Assembly: GCA_026874595.1 (NCBI GenBank)
Contig: CM049320.1
Coordinates: forward strand, 52,603,070 to 52,667,069
Reading direction: 5' to 3'
DNA length: 64,000 nucleotides
Source of the DNA: Sipunculus nudus
Taxonomy: Eukaryota; Annelida; Sipuncula; Golfingiida; Sipunculidae
The position numbers and the translations under genes are program-made. Under the pieces are notes generated by a model. That model was not told the DNA's origin and did not search any database. It saw nothing but the letters and a program-made list of their open reading frames with translations. This document shows positions 1-10,815 of the stretch, in pieces (the first letter of the stretch is position 1; each line of letters starts with the position of its first letter).

Positions 1-435
1 CATCTCCAATGAATCTGTTCCTCTCTGAATCTGGTTAAGACTCCGATGAGAGAATTGGTCAGATCAGGACCTTGAAGTAGCTGATCGTTTAGGATGTTCC
101 ATCAAACGTTGCACTGCAGTCAAAGACCACGCGTATCTTGTTATGTTTTTAGGGTGGTATAACCCATATTATGGGAGGTACCAAACCTTCCCTGTATCTG
201 TTTCCACACATTCATTTGGGACTTTTCGAGCATAACCTTGCTTAAGTAGGTTGTTGATAAACGCCACATAGTCTTCTCGGTACTTGTCATTTCGGAGCAT
301 TTTCCTTTTCTGCCATTGTGCACGTTTGATAGCTTGCTCCTTATTGCCAGGCATTATGACATTCACGTTGCGAAACGGTAGGGGTACTTCATAGTGGCCA
401 TCTGACATATGAATATCTTGATCAGCTTTAGCCAA
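1..435 (-). pseudogene. BEL/Pao pol relic: start of reverse transcriptase (left copy)
   Basis: Read on the minus strand, this is the N-terminal part of a BEL/Pao reverse transcriptase. The stretch from 435 down to 169 has the typical pre-RT pattern (DGHYEVPLPFR, then GYARKVPNE and GKVWYLP). It continues in a shifted frame below 169 with [16 protein letters not shown]. At least two frameshifts interrupt it, one next to WYLP and one at the lost base near 90. The catalytic region lies outside the window to the left. Retroelement RT would copy element RNA in cytoplasmic particles; this copy cannot. Confidence 0.85.
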
Positions 436-513
436 AAAAAAATGAATGTCATCTTGTGAGAGGCCTCGTTCACCTGGCTGTTTTGTTGGTTTCTCATTGA
501 AACCAAGTTCAAG

Positions 514-1149
514 TTATCTCAAAACTACAGTAGGAGAAATGAGCTCCTTTGTATGCTCGACTTCCCTCACAAGGATTCGACTACAAGTGACAGTCTCTGC
601 ATTAGATTGTATACGTATTGGGCCATTCACAGTCCAACCATGACGTAATTTTGCAGCAAATGGCCCATCGCCTTGTGTAGGTATTACCTGTATTGGTTCA
701 AGGGCAGCTGGACAATTGTCACCCACGAATAGGCCTATGTCCATATTTGGTATATATGTTGGGATCTTTGGAACCACGTCGTTCAGGTGTGGCCACTTAC
801 CAAGGACTTCGGGGCGCGAAATGTTCTGATGGTCAACAGGTATATCTGTTCTCTGATAGGTCTTCGGTAGTTGTATTAGGTTCCCACCTGACCAATCAGA
901 GACAAATAGATCATTGATTGCACTCGTCTTAACGCAAGAATGCCCGTGCATTATCCGTAATTGTAGTGTGACTTCATTACCACTGGCACCTAGTTTCGAC
1001 TTTAGTTCTTCTGTAAAGAAACACCCACTTCTTCCGTTATCACATAAGTTGATACATCCCGTAGTATTGTAGTATTCTGGAGTCAGCATCCGTAGCATTA
1101 CAAGTGCTCTGTAACACGTTAGAACTTGTAATGTTATTATTATCTTCAA
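514..1149 (-). pseudogene. BEL/Pao aspartic-protease region (left copy)
   Basis: An open minus-strand stretch of 211 codons with the layout of the retropepsin-like domain between zinc knuckle and RT in BEL/Pao polyproteins. It has a CDNG motif followed by CFFTEELKSKLGA where the family carries the catalytic D-S/T-G loop, then WPHLNDV, a GLFVGDNCPAAL segment (the family's LLIG-D-P-AL region) and a GPFAAKLRHGWTVNGP block. Asn replaces Ser/Thr in the catalytic triplet. The right copy has the same DNG, so this may be the family state. No stop breaks this piece, but it is cut off from gag and RT by frameshifts. Family assignment is by motif order. Confidence 0.8.
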
Positions 1150-1237
1150 TAGCTTGAACTGTGTTTTTGCTACAGTTTTGTAGCTATGAAAGCTTCATCA
1201 TGTTGGATGTCTCTTTCCACACTATTTACATGTGTGT

Positions 1238-1561
1238 TTACGTGAACACTCGTTTGATATATGATTTAGCCCATAGCACCCAAAACAAGCACGCTTGGCT
1301 TTCAAGAAATTTTGCCTCTCTATGAGATCCTTTTTTCAAGAATTCATCACACTCATCAAGATCATGTTCTTTCTGGCATAAGATACAGGGCACTTTATGT
1401 TTCTTGACATCTTTATGCCTTACCGTAGTTTGATCTTGTTTCATACTACCACTGGTGTTCACATACGTAGCAAAACTTGAGCTTTTCTGTTTGTGAGATA
1501 ATTGTTTATAACTGGAGAATGTCCTGCCTGTGGACTTAAATTGTAGATCACTCTTTCTCAA
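1238..1561 (-). pseudogene. BEL/Pao zinc-knuckle segment (left copy)
   Basis: Minus-strand segment ending gag-pro. It contains CILCQKEHDLDEC, a C-x2-C-x3-H-x4-C knuckle of the BEL/Pao type, after a basic, Ser/Thr-rich linker. A second knuckle should follow the sequence SQACL, but a frameshift removes it (in this copy the frame reads FWVLWAK). Zinc knuckles of this family bind element RNA during particle assembly. The segment overlaps the end of the preceding gag-like open stretch by four bases in another frame, which fits a broken polyprotein. Confidence 0.8.
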
Positions 1562-2109
1562 TGCTTCTCTGCTATAGAATGGATCACTAGCAGCTTCAGC
1601 TGACCAAAACTGACCAGGTCTGTGATTGTAGTAACTCTTGCACTTTCACGTTTGACATTTATTGATTTGTCACACCACTTGTTCTGCAAGTATGTTGAAA
1701 GTTTACACACAATAGCCTGAATGTTAAGAGCATGATTAAGCACTTCCATGTGAGGCATTGTCTTTGATGCGTTAAGGCATTTAACCAAGAAATGCGCCAA
1801 ATGCCTCGGCGAGAGACAATCATCATACTTTATTTGAGGCCATTTCAATAACTTATTGACATGCGCCATGAAGATTTTGTAGGGGGTCACCATATTCTTT
1901 ATAGAGTAATGTCTTGGCTGTGAGGTAACCATACTTAGTCCCATATACAAGCAACCACCTATTAGGGATTTAGGATCGTCTTGAAGGTGTTGATCCAGAT
2001 AGTACAATCTGCCGGCATCGTTGGACGCACGCGAGGCTATTCTGGTATCAAAGGTCATGATGAATGCGTTATACTCCATGACGTCACCCTTGAACTTTAG
2101 GACTTCCAT
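1558..2109 (-). pseudogene. BEL/Pao gag-like core, DUF1759 type (left copy)
   Basis: Open minus-strand stretch of 183 codons. It starts LKFKGDVMEYNAFIMTFDT, followed by NDAGRLYYLDQHL, then LKWPQI and a Leu-rich C-terminus, the order seen in the DUF1759 capsid-like domain of Pao elements. It would form the particle shell. It is separated by stops from the coiled-coil segment upstream (2167-2772), so gag is in at least three frames. The right copy breaks in the same place upstream and has an additional break near 60600. Confidence 0.8.
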
Positions 2110-2166
2110 TTGGGGTTATGTAGAAGCAGTGGCAAGCTGCTGACAAACGCCTACCATCTGTTGATT

Positions 2167-2772
2167 CTAGTATTGGCTTGAGCTGATAGCTTTCTGCCTA
2201 ACTGAATCACTTAGGAGCGGTTTGGGAGTGAATATATCAGGAGCAAGATCAACTGCTGTTGTTCTCTGTCCAATCGGAGACCTAGTGTCAATGCCTTCAC
2301 TATGAGATGCTGAATTAACATGGGGCGATACAGATGGCGGCACATGCATATTCCTAGGAGTCACAGTATTTTCAGTATTTGCTTGCGCTGCTGAGGGCTC
2401 TATGTATTTTTTCAGAGTATAACTTTTAAGTGGCAGGGTGGTTTGATGTGTGTCTATCAGTTCTGCCTCAGCAAAAACATGTTCTCTAGCTTGAGTTTTA
2501 GCTATTTCAATATCTAAATTCAGCTGTCTAGTTTTCGCTTCCAGCGCATGGCGTTCTGCCAGAGTATCACGCTCTACCATTAAGGCTGCTAACTTTGCCT
2601 TCTCTCTAGCACGAGCAGACGCAGCTGAAGACCTAGAACCAGTAGTGGACCTATGTGACTGATTGGACACAACCGCAGAACCCTCTATTTGTTCAGACAT
2701 TTCATGATCAGCTTGGCATATCCACTTTCTCGCAGAGTCCTGAAATTGTAAAACCTGAAGCTTCTTTTTCAT
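2167..2772 (-). pseudogene. BEL/Pao gag N-terminal coiled-coil segment (left copy)
   Basis: Minus-strand open stretch rich in Ala, Glu, Arg and Lys (ARAREKAKLAALMVERDTL and on), predicted here by eye to form a coiled coil. A Pro/Ser-rich tail follows (about residues 125-200). This is the common layout of the gag N-terminus in BEL/Pao elements. Its first codons overlap the end of the upstream piece 2708-2917 in a different frame, so a frameshift lies close to an A-rich run near 2765. The same shift is present in the right copy. Confidence 0.75.
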
Positions 2773-2917
2773 CGAAACGCCTACTTTCAGAGTCTTGTAC
2801 GTCTACAGAGGTTAACACATCGAAATGGGCTATGTAACACTGTTGATTACTAAGAAACATTTCATTCAAGCTATCAATGCCCGATTTCACTAGATGCAAA
2901 TTATTTACATCGGACAT
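2708..2917 (-). pseudogene. Likely gag start of the BEL/Pao element (left copy)
   Basis: Short minus-strand piece beginning MSDVNNLHLVKSGIDSLNEM and running 69 codons before the frame is lost. It sits directly upstream of the coiled-coil gag piece and is nearly identical at 61611-61820, which supports it as the gag start. Position and conservation are seen; start-codon choice is inferred. Confidence 0.6.
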
Positions 2918-5097
2918 AAGTTTTTAGAGTTCATTTCGCTTTTCTGTGACTGCTGCTAAAGCAGCTATTTGTCTATTTTTTAATATACGTTGCATTTCTG
3001 CCGGACCCTTACCTAGTTGTTGTTCGGGAAGAGTCACGATCTGTAGTAGATAGTCCAGATTGAATCATATCAGGAGAACTGCAAACGTTGTCATGAACAC
3101 TGACTGTACCATCCATGATAGAATATATCACAATCACAAATCACCAGAAGACTTATCTTGTATGCACAGACGTTGAGGTCTCTGTATTATGCAACGAGAA
3201 GTGAGACACGTTTCACATTAAATTCAAACCACCGGTCAATTGTCCACAACGTTGCGTTCACTTAAATGCATATCATAGCATTATAGGCATGCAGTATAGC
3301 AGACGGTTTTACTATTTGTTTACATGTTCATTGTTATAACTGTAGTCCGTTTGGATTCTTGCACATATAGATACTGTATGAGTCACATGGACGAACTACT
3401 TGGCTACAGTCTCATTACATCGGCCACTTTATCACTGAGCCAAGAGTTTCCAAACTATTGTTGGTGCAGTTGCGTTAGGACGTTTCAACACACAAACTGG
3501 TATACTCCTTTTGCCCCACAATAACACAGAGACCAAGACTATATTCCATAAGTTCCATCGTTCTTTTGTAATATGGACTAACACGTTGAATAGACGTTGA
3601 ATCGTTGAACAATAGCACACATATGTTCCTTATAATGGCTGGCATACTATGGTGTCTCGTTGATAACAAATTCCAGTTGGAACGTAAGACGTTGAATAAA
3701 ACAGGGAACAAGGAACACGTTTGGAAACTAGTGGACAAAAAATGAAGTAAGAAATATCTAAGGTGGAGGAAATACAGATGAAATACAATGTACTAGTGCA
3801 TACATAAACCATTACATCCTCAACTAAGTTCAAGATAATCCATTCATCATGACTGTTACAAAAAGTTGTATAGAGTCAAATACTGTTCCTTTACTCAGAC
3901 AGTTAACCAGTACACAGAGAATGTAATGAAACCTGCATATATTAAGACTTTTGACATACATTCTGTGAAAAAGATATTGCTATATTGTGGTAATATATGC
4001 TACAAACCTTTACTGTGGATTTTTACAGTTCATTAATAGGCTACAATAATGTCCAAATGACCTACCTCTGTGTGGGCTATACCTAAGGGTACACAAGGTA
4101 TAAAGGAGCTTTGGTCAAACAGCCAGGCTGCTTTGGTCTTACAACAGGAAGTGACATAACTGTCACTTGATTATAGTCTCTGTACACAGTGACCTCTGGT
4201 CATTACCCTGTGTGATATGAACCATGGCATAAAAAACATAGGTAGCTCAACAGGGAGCACGCCACACCTGAAACCCAAAGGTCCCTGGTTCAAACCCAAA
4301 TGACATATATTCTTTTGTTACTAATTGTCTTATTGTAAACAATATATATGTATGTTCTTGTTACAAAGTAATTATGTGCATTTACATCGCCATTCCACTA
4401 GACATATGTATAAATCTTAGGGCACTTCACAGAGAATTATATTTCATGTTCAAATGAAAATCCGTGGTTTTGATTTATGTTCAGATAATAATAGATACTT
4501 ATTACTACGCCTGACCTATTTGTATTTTATATCAGTATATATGTTGACAAGCATGTGAGCTTCCCCTCAAGAAAACTACGGCGAATACTTGGCACTTGAA
4601 TGCCAACCATCGCTAACACATTATCCCGGCGACTATACTTTAACCTTTTCCAACTATGATAACCACAGGTAAATGGTGAACCTAACGTTTCCACCGAAGA
4701 TATCTTTAAATGAAATAGAACTGCATTAGATCATTATGGTAATGCAAACCGTATACCCGATTTCCTTTAAATCAGAATAGCTGAGATTTGGTGGGAGAGT
4801 TAACAGACCCTGCTATATTAAAAAAAATCCTTGGTGTTTCTAATTGTTTACTCGCCGAAATATCTTCAATGCGAAAGCTTTATAACTATCTTAGCATTAA
4901 GCTGCATCTTTTCTAATGAGATCTGTTCAACATTTAACCTGTACCTGCTTCACCATCATAGGAGCAGTAAAAGGAATTCCCTGTAAATCCGGGACAATAT
5001 CCCACATGTTAATCAAACAAATGCAGTGTTCATCCTTGCCCTCTTTTCTTTTCAACTATATATTCAATTTTAAAATTAGCACGTATTAGAATATATG
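2918..5097. mobile_element. Non-coding upstream part of the duplicated unit (left copy)
   Basis: About 2.2 kb upstream of gag, more than 98% identical by eye to 61821-64000. A BEL/Pao 5' LTR should lie here, but I could not fix its TG...CA ends or a primer-binding site. It contains a tRNA-Phe-like relic (4236-4308) and otherwise AT-rich sequence without recognisable genes. Confidence 0.6.
4236..4308 (+). repeat. tRNA-Phe-like relic or SINE head (left copy)
   Basis: TAGCTCAACAGG at 4243-4254 resembles a tRNA A box and GGTTCAAACCC at 4287-4297 a B box. The loop CTGAAAC between them would give anticodon GAA, and AAAGGTCCCTGGTTC resembles the variable region and T arm of tRNA-Phe. The ends do not pair as an acceptor stem, so this is a pseudogene or SINE head. 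The same bases occur at 63140-63212. Confidence 0.5.
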
Positions 5098-5687
5098 TGG
5101 GAATAGTAATCAAAAACAGTCCTTGGTGTCCATTTCAAAGAGTGTTTATGTATATGAAACATATTATAGCAAAAACATTCAAACGATATTGACTCTTTCT
5201 GAAATAAATGAAATGATACCTTTCCAGAAGGTAATATTTCTGAGATAAACGATATGCAAGTGAAACTGTCTCACTTTATGCACCAATTTGAAACCCACGG
5301 TTCTATAAGTTAGATAGAATATAACATTTAAACACATAGTAATATTTATGAGGCAAATGAGATATGTTGTTATTGTTTCCTGGTAGTTTACGTAACATTT
5401 TTATTAAACTTAAAGTAAGCATATTCTATTAATGCCATACCACACAGCTAACTTAAAAAAAAAACTAAAAGGCAGTTAAGTACACCTCATCCTCTAACGA
5501 CATATCCATATTGCGTCTAATTAAATGCTGGAAAAAAATGACCAGTGCAAATATGTTAAACGTTCCAAGGTCCTTGGCCCACGTTAAGTTATTTTGTGTT
5601 TATAAGTTGTCTTAATACAAGGTAATAATTGTAAAATAAAGAATATCAATAAATTAACTGACATATAGTGGATTGAATATATATAAT

Positions 5688-5759
<72 letters not shown>

Positions 5760-6690
5760 TTTACCCCTCAAGCGACCAAGCTATATTAGTGACTGAAATG
5801 GCCTAGTGGGGAATTGTGTACGAATTGTGTACGAATACAATTTCATATTTAGATTATCATTCCTTTTTTCTCCTGAAAACATAATTTTCTTGACATTCGT
5901 AGCAGTTATAAAAGCAGTCATGTATTCCGATTATTATTTTTGTAACCCCCCAAAAATATGTATTGTCGAAGGACCGGCTATTACGGCTATTTACATATTA
6001 TAAGAAATGTAACATGTATGAGAAAAAAAATGTTTATGAATTTAAGCTGTCTTAAAGTCATCGAGAACCAAGAAGGACACGGCACAAATTGTATCTGAAA
6101 GCGATTAAATATTCTAATGCAATATCCAGATGGTCCTGAACAAATCTCTTAGAAAAGTTAAAATTAGCTCATGATGAGCTATATTCTGCAAGCAACTTTA
6201 AAAACTTGAATTGAGCACCCAGGAGGTCAGGTGGACACAATATGTTTGCACCAGGCCTAAAAACTGCCAACATAGCATCTTTGGAGGTTCTTTGCATATC
6301 GCCTTGAAAACCATGAAAATCATTATTTTGAGCATTCAGACAGTCAGAGAGGGTACAAATCGTATGCATTAGCCTTGGCATCTTCTAAAGTAATGTGAAC
6401 GAAAGGTTTGGGCAGATCTCCTTATATACATGAAATTAGGTGATGACCAGGTTATTGGCCTGAAACATGATGTACACCACTTAGACAGGCACACAGGGCG
6501 CAAAAAAAGGTAACTAGAACCTAAAACCTTCTTTTGTATCCTTTGAATTCAGAAAGGTCACTCTGACATATATTCTATGAGCTATAGGAAAAACATGATC
6601 GAGTACTGTAAAAATTATATAGGCCCAAATCATAACATATTGGATCGAGAACCTTCTAACTACAATTAATTATAGTCCGTGGAATTAGCT
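5098..6690. other. AT-rich stretch with no recognised gene
   Basis: No coding or transposon signature is visible apart from the (TA)n tract listed separately. Short open stretches here (for example 70 codons at 6169-6381, minus) have no recognisable motif. Confidence 0.6.
5690..5757. repeat. (AT)n microsatellite
   Basis: An uninterrupted AT dinucleotide run of about 68 bases. Confidence 0.98.
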
Positions 6691-6696
6691 CTGGCG

Positions 6697-7725
6697 GCCT
6701 GAATTGGTTCATGATAAAATCTTTAGGAGCATTACTTGGCCAGTTAAAGTAGGGGCAAAGGTTTTGTTTCAACAGGTTTTTGTTACTGACCATTCGAACT
6801 TTATTCAGAGCAAGGCCGAAATAAAAATGAAATTTAAATTAGGGGCTCTTTTAGCCGGGGTCACTAAAAAGCACACCACGTCCTATCGCCCTGTCGGTAA
6901 TGGCGTTTGTGAACGCTTTAATAGGACTATCTCAGTTATTCTGAGATGCAGACTGAAAAGAGTAAGGTACCCTGACATATGCTAATAACTGGACGAAACC
7001 TTGAAGTGACCGGATTTAGTCCATTTTATTTATGTCTGAACGGCAAACACAGACTACTCTTTGACGTCATCCTGGTATTATCGGACACACATGATAATCT
7101 TCCTAAAAATAGTAAATTCGTCCAAAAGCTTAAGGCAATGAGTCAGGGCTAATGGGAAATGTCAGAAATCACTTTATAATAACTAAGCCAACGCTTCAAC
7201 CTTCAGCAAGGGGGCGGAGTCCCGGGTAAGAATGTTAGACTGAGGGGAAGACATAAGTTGACAGAAGTATTAGAAGAACCTGTGTATAAAATATGACCGA
7301 CACGTCCCTGTTTATAAGGTTCCCCAAAAAGGGAATATAGGTCCTACACGTACATTTTATCGTTATCTGTCACAACCCATAAATTATCTACCTCTGGAAC
7401 CAGAGACTGGTAGTAGTAATGTGAGAGTATAAAGAAAGAACAATCACGATGTCAGAGAGGCGAATATTCAGAGAGTGATGTCACTCCTCAGAAAAGGAGG
7501 AGCAGTTCATTCTTAGGCAGGATAGCCAAAGTTTATCATCGGTCCAGGATAGGTAACAGTACATATTATATAATGATAGCCCATGAAGGGCAAACTCGTT
7601 GGCCCTGTATAGTGTTCTCTTTAAATGATGGAGTATCTGATAAATCACTATACATGTTATCACCAACTCCAACAATAACATCATCAAAAGTGTTACGTCG
7701 TTCTACCGAAGTCAAAAGGCAATGG
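6697..7725 (+). mobile_element. Ty3/gypsy integrase relic, plus strand
   Basis: The plus strand encodes a broken end of a Ty3/gypsy pol. TSYRPVGNGVCERFNRT (near 6880-6925) is the C-terminal part of the integrase core, with the catalytic Glu before RFNRT retained. FSPFYLCLNG and KHRLLFDVILV follow, matching the region after the core. Past stops and frameshifts, 7230-7400 resembles the GPY/F-type C-terminal module (KNVRLRGKHKL-like). The last part reads as a Ser/Arg-rich tail to about 7725. No LTR is recognised on either side. Integrase normally joins element cDNA to host DNA; this fragment has lost its N-terminal two thirds. It is a different insertion from the minus-strand gypsy element at 13.8-23.7 kb. 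Confidence 0.8.
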
Positions 7726-8395
7726 TGATTAAGGTCGAACGATTATATCTACGAATATATTAAATGCGGAGTAAATTAAAGTCCTCGGATATATTATAGT
7801 AGGTCGTTGTTGTCCCAGCACTTATTGGCCATGGGCGAGTTCTTGTCTGTGTATCCACTGATAAACTTGGGTGTTTCTTTGTTTGTATACATTGATGAAC
7901 TGCATGTGTAGGTTCAGATGGATCATATTATAACCTTGCATTACGGGACCATCTGTACAGGTGAAAGCATTGTTATTGTATTGGTAACACGACAGGGTCC
8001 ATTATCTTACTTTTGTTTCATTCACGAATATTCAGCTTACGGCCAGTTTCACGCGTTTTTGTTTTCAATTGTCCTGCGTTGTCTTTCCAGTAAATGTAAT
8101 ATAAAACAAGTAAGAACAAGTTTTAAAAAATCTTTGACGTCAGCCCCGGGGCCGGGGTGCCGTATGGAAGGACTGTTAACTTCAGTTCAGCTCCAAATGA
8201 AACCTTGTTAGGTAGTCTCACCCGCCACTTTTTTTTCAGGTCGGCCAACATTTTGTTGTCTCAGTACGTAGTCAGAAAGAATGTACCTTTTTCAAGTAGT
8301 TTACGTAATACTTTTTTATGGTAAAAGTAAAAATATTTCAGGAAATTTTTAACAAAGGAATATACGAGGCATGAATATACGGGAATGACAGTCTG
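7726..8395. other. No recognised feature
   Basis: AT-rich sequence between two transposon relics. An open stretch of 97 codons on the plus strand (7918-8211) has no motif I recognise. Confidence 0.5.
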
Positions 8396-8884
8396 TCAAA
8401 CAGCGAACACACAGGAACTCTCATACTGTTCTGTCGGACTAGTTTCTGGCTTTCCTCTACTGGTTTTCTTTTCAGCTTTGGATTGCTGAGCTAAGGTCTG
8501 TCCGAGCTTGGTGAGCCGTTTCTGTACTGTCTGCTCCCAGGTTGTTCGTTCTGAGACTGTGGCTTCACAGTTGTTAAGCTCGATGCCCATGGCCTTCAGG
8601 TCTCTCTTGCAGACATCTTTGTAGCGGAGTTGGGGTCTACCTGTGGGGCGTGCTTCCTGGACCAGTTCAAGGCAAAGGAGACCCTTAGAGATGCGACCGT
8701 CCATTCTCACGACATGTCCGGGCCATTGCAGGCGTCTTTGTTTGAGTATGGCGTAAATGCTGGGGATTTCTTCTTGACAGAAGTGTTTGGCACTTTGTCC
8801 TGCCAGCTGATGGAAGGCATTCAGCGTGTGCTTCTGTTGGGCGCGTATTGGCCAGGCCTCACTGTCATACAGCCAAGTGCTCAC
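8396..8884 (-). pseudogene. C-terminal open segment of the non-LTR pol
   Basis: The longest open piece of the non-LTR relic, 162 codons. It begins in the LYDSEAW segment after RT and passes through the conserved GHVVRMD and GRPQLRYKDV motifs. A Glu/Lys/Arg-rich tail (KAEKKTSRGKPE) follows, with a stop near 8396. This C-terminal region is generally the best preserved part of 5'-truncated copies. It has lost its upstream frame and cannot make a working enzyme. Confidence 0.8.
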
Positions 8885-10150
8885 AACACAGGCTCTGTGG
8901 ACCTGGATCTTGGTGTGTTCTGTAAGCTAATAGTTGTTCAAAGGGAGATGGAATCAGAGATATTTAAGCCCAGGAGCCCAGGTAGACCAAGTCGAAGACG
9001 ACTTTGAGCTAGTAATATGATATTCCGATGTCCGGTGGAGTGTCCACATCCTGCCCTGTCACTTGCATTATCTTCAAGCAGTTGGTAAGTTCAAAGGCTT
9101 GACAGACTGCACTGAATCTGACATGAACTTCTGCAGGTTTTCGGCAAAGTGGCTTTGCTCTTTACCTTGAAAGGTTTATGAGTTTCTCGTCTGACCTCGG
9201 TAGCGGACACAAAAGCATGCTTCAGCAGAACAGCGAGAAGGTGCCGAACAGGGTCGGTGAAAGGACGAAGCCATGTTTTAACCCACATCGGATAACAAAG
9301 GCTTCTGATGTTCCCATGTCATAAACCACGGTACCTTTCATGTCGTCATAGAAGGGGTTTATGATGCTGATGAGCTTGGGTGGATATCCGATCCTAGGGA
9401 GGTTCTCGAAGAGGCCGTCCCCACTCACCAAATCGAACTCCTTCGTCTGGTCTAATTAGGTCATGAATAGTTGTTCTCCTTGTTCCCTGTATTTGTCCTG
9501 CAGTTGCCTGACGAAAAACACCATGTAGACAGCAGACCTTTTCGCGAGGAAGCTGTCCTGCGATTCTAGGTAGACTGTTTCTGTTAAAGTTTGAGGCCTC
9601 TCCTGTGCGACCCGGGCGAACAGCTTCCCAGTGATGCTGAGGGGGGAAATGCCCCGATAGTTGTTGCAATCGCTCCTGTCACATTTTTTTTCTTAAACAG
9701 TGTGACTATGTTGACATTCCTCATGTGTGGTACTTCACATTCCTTCCAACAGAGACAGAGGATATCGTGCAGCTCTTGGATTGCAGCCTCGGTACAACAC
9801 TTTTGGACCTCGGCGGGGAATGCTTCCGTCCATGGGGCCTTACCGGGACTAAGTGACCTTCATTGCTTCGTTGAGCTCTTTCATGATTGGTCCGCTGTCA
9901 TGCTCCTCCGGGATGGGCATGCACATTACGGCATTCAGAGACTTGATTCACCCCTGCATACAGCGCGGGGTAGTGCTCTTCCAATCGCTTTAATTAGTGT
10001 ATTTGTCCTGGATTATCTCATATGTGGCAGGGTTCATTGGTGTTATTTTTCTTTTATGCTGGGCCCAATGCCTGTTTGAATCCATCATACATTCCCTTGA
10101 TGTTGCCTGTGTCAGTTGCAATAAGTAGGTTCAACCAGTCAACAATGAGG
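8396..10150 (-). mobile_element. Non-LTR retrotransposon relic (RTE/CR1-type RT), minus strand
   Basis: Minus-strand reading from 10150 downward gives, in broken frames, a post-endonuclease segment (GNIKGMYDGFKQALGP), then early RT blocks (GKAPWTEAFPAEVQKC; IVTLFKKKN; a YRGI-type block at 9640-9669; YREQGEQLF). Next comes LISIINPFYDDMKGTV with CGLKHGFVLSPTLFG at 9222-9431. The C-terminal region at 8396-8884 holds YAILKQRRLQWPGHVVRMD and RPTGRPQLRYKDVCKRDLK, typical of this mollusc/cnidarian family. The F/YADD catalytic box is not visible; the sequence jumps from the HKPFKVKSK segment to a post-catalytic segment near 9090, suggesting an internal deletion. Stops and frameshifts occur throughout. 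The 5' end (endonuclease) is missing, as expected from 5' truncation during target-primed reverse transcription. Confidence 0.85.
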
Positions 10151-10616
10151 CATACACCTATATTAATTGTCTTTACGTCAAAGAAACATAATTCCTGAAT
10201 ATTAGGTAGGGTTACAGCATCTTCACAACCAAGGCATATAATTCATTTACTTCTTTGTCCATTACTGCCAGGGACATTTTTCAAAGTATACAGTGGCAGT
10301 CCGTCAAACCATAGCTATGTAGTGAGGCTCGGTCTCTCTGTAAACCGACAAATTGAAACGCTCACTCCTCTCAATAACGTTTAGAATCCCCTCAAATGTG
10401 TACGTTGTATTGCTGATATTCTGAAAACAAGGAAAATAAATAATACAAATAAGGTCTCTCTCTCTCCTTCACTCTCTCTGTCTAATCGATTGATCGATCG
10501 CTTCTGTTGCCCACAGTATCATGATTTTGAAATAATGAAAAGCTTAAATGCTACAACAATATTAATGCTATGACAATTCAAACCTATAGATTGATATTCC
10601 TTTTCCAAAATGTAAC
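10151..10616. other. No recognised feature
   Basis: AT-rich sequence with a pyrimidine-rich CTCTCT stretch near 10453-10485. No coding signature is seen. Confidence 0.5.
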
Positions 10617-10622
10617 TTTATT
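10617..10622 (-). promoter_or_regulatory. Candidate polyadenylation signal AATAAA
   Basis: AATAAA on the minus strand, 54 bases past the TGA that ends the candidate terminal exon at 10676-10815. The position fits a 3' UTR, but the hexamer is common by chance in AT-rich DNA. Confidence 0.35.
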
Positions 10623-10675
10623 ATCATGTGTCATAGTTAATGCACCTGTAAGGTAATCACACTTCACCTGAATTT

Positions 10676-10815
10676 TCAACAGTTTTTTTTAAGCATAGCT
10701 TCATCATTCTGGCACTCTTCTTCCAAATCCTCGGTCAGACGTCGAATAACATTCCCGACTGTGCTGCTAAGGTCCTCCGTCAACGAGCTCAGTGTCTGAT
10801 TTTCGAGTTCACAAA
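10676..10815 (-). CDS. Candidate terminal exon of an unidentified host gene
   Basis: A minus-strand stretch of 140 bases bounded upstream by a splice-acceptor-like AACCTTCAG and ending in TGA. It encodes 45 residues that look like a real protein end: acidic and helix-forming, including TEDLSSTVGNVIRRLTEDLE and then EEECQNDEAMLKKNC. The frame is closed by TAA just upstream of the putative acceptor, which would place the splice site tightly. It would follow a phase-1 intron. It may belong to the same gene as the exons at 12587-13449, but exon 12587-12670 ends in phase 2, so at least one unseen exon would be needed. I do not recognise the protein. Confidence 0.35.

Larger units (their letters stand above)
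1..5097. repeat. Left copy of a 5.1-kb direct duplication
   Basis: This block matches 58909-64000 base for base apart from scattered substitutions and small indels, by eye about 1-2%. It covers the 5' half of a BEL/Pao element on the minus strand and about 2.1 kb of non-coding sequence upstream of gag. Example differences are one base lost near 90 relative to the right copy (which breaks the pol frame here) and six extra in-frame bases near 761-766 in the protease. The match runs off the window at both outer edges, so true endpoints are unknown. It could be a genomic duplication, two insertions of a very young family, or assembly redundancy. Confidence 0.95.

Noticed and set aside
8630-9007. 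Plus-strand open stretch of 125 codons
   Set aside because: It is the antisense shadow of the non-LTR retrotransposon C-terminal region on the minus strand. The 9591-10079 plus-strand stretch is likewise a shadow.
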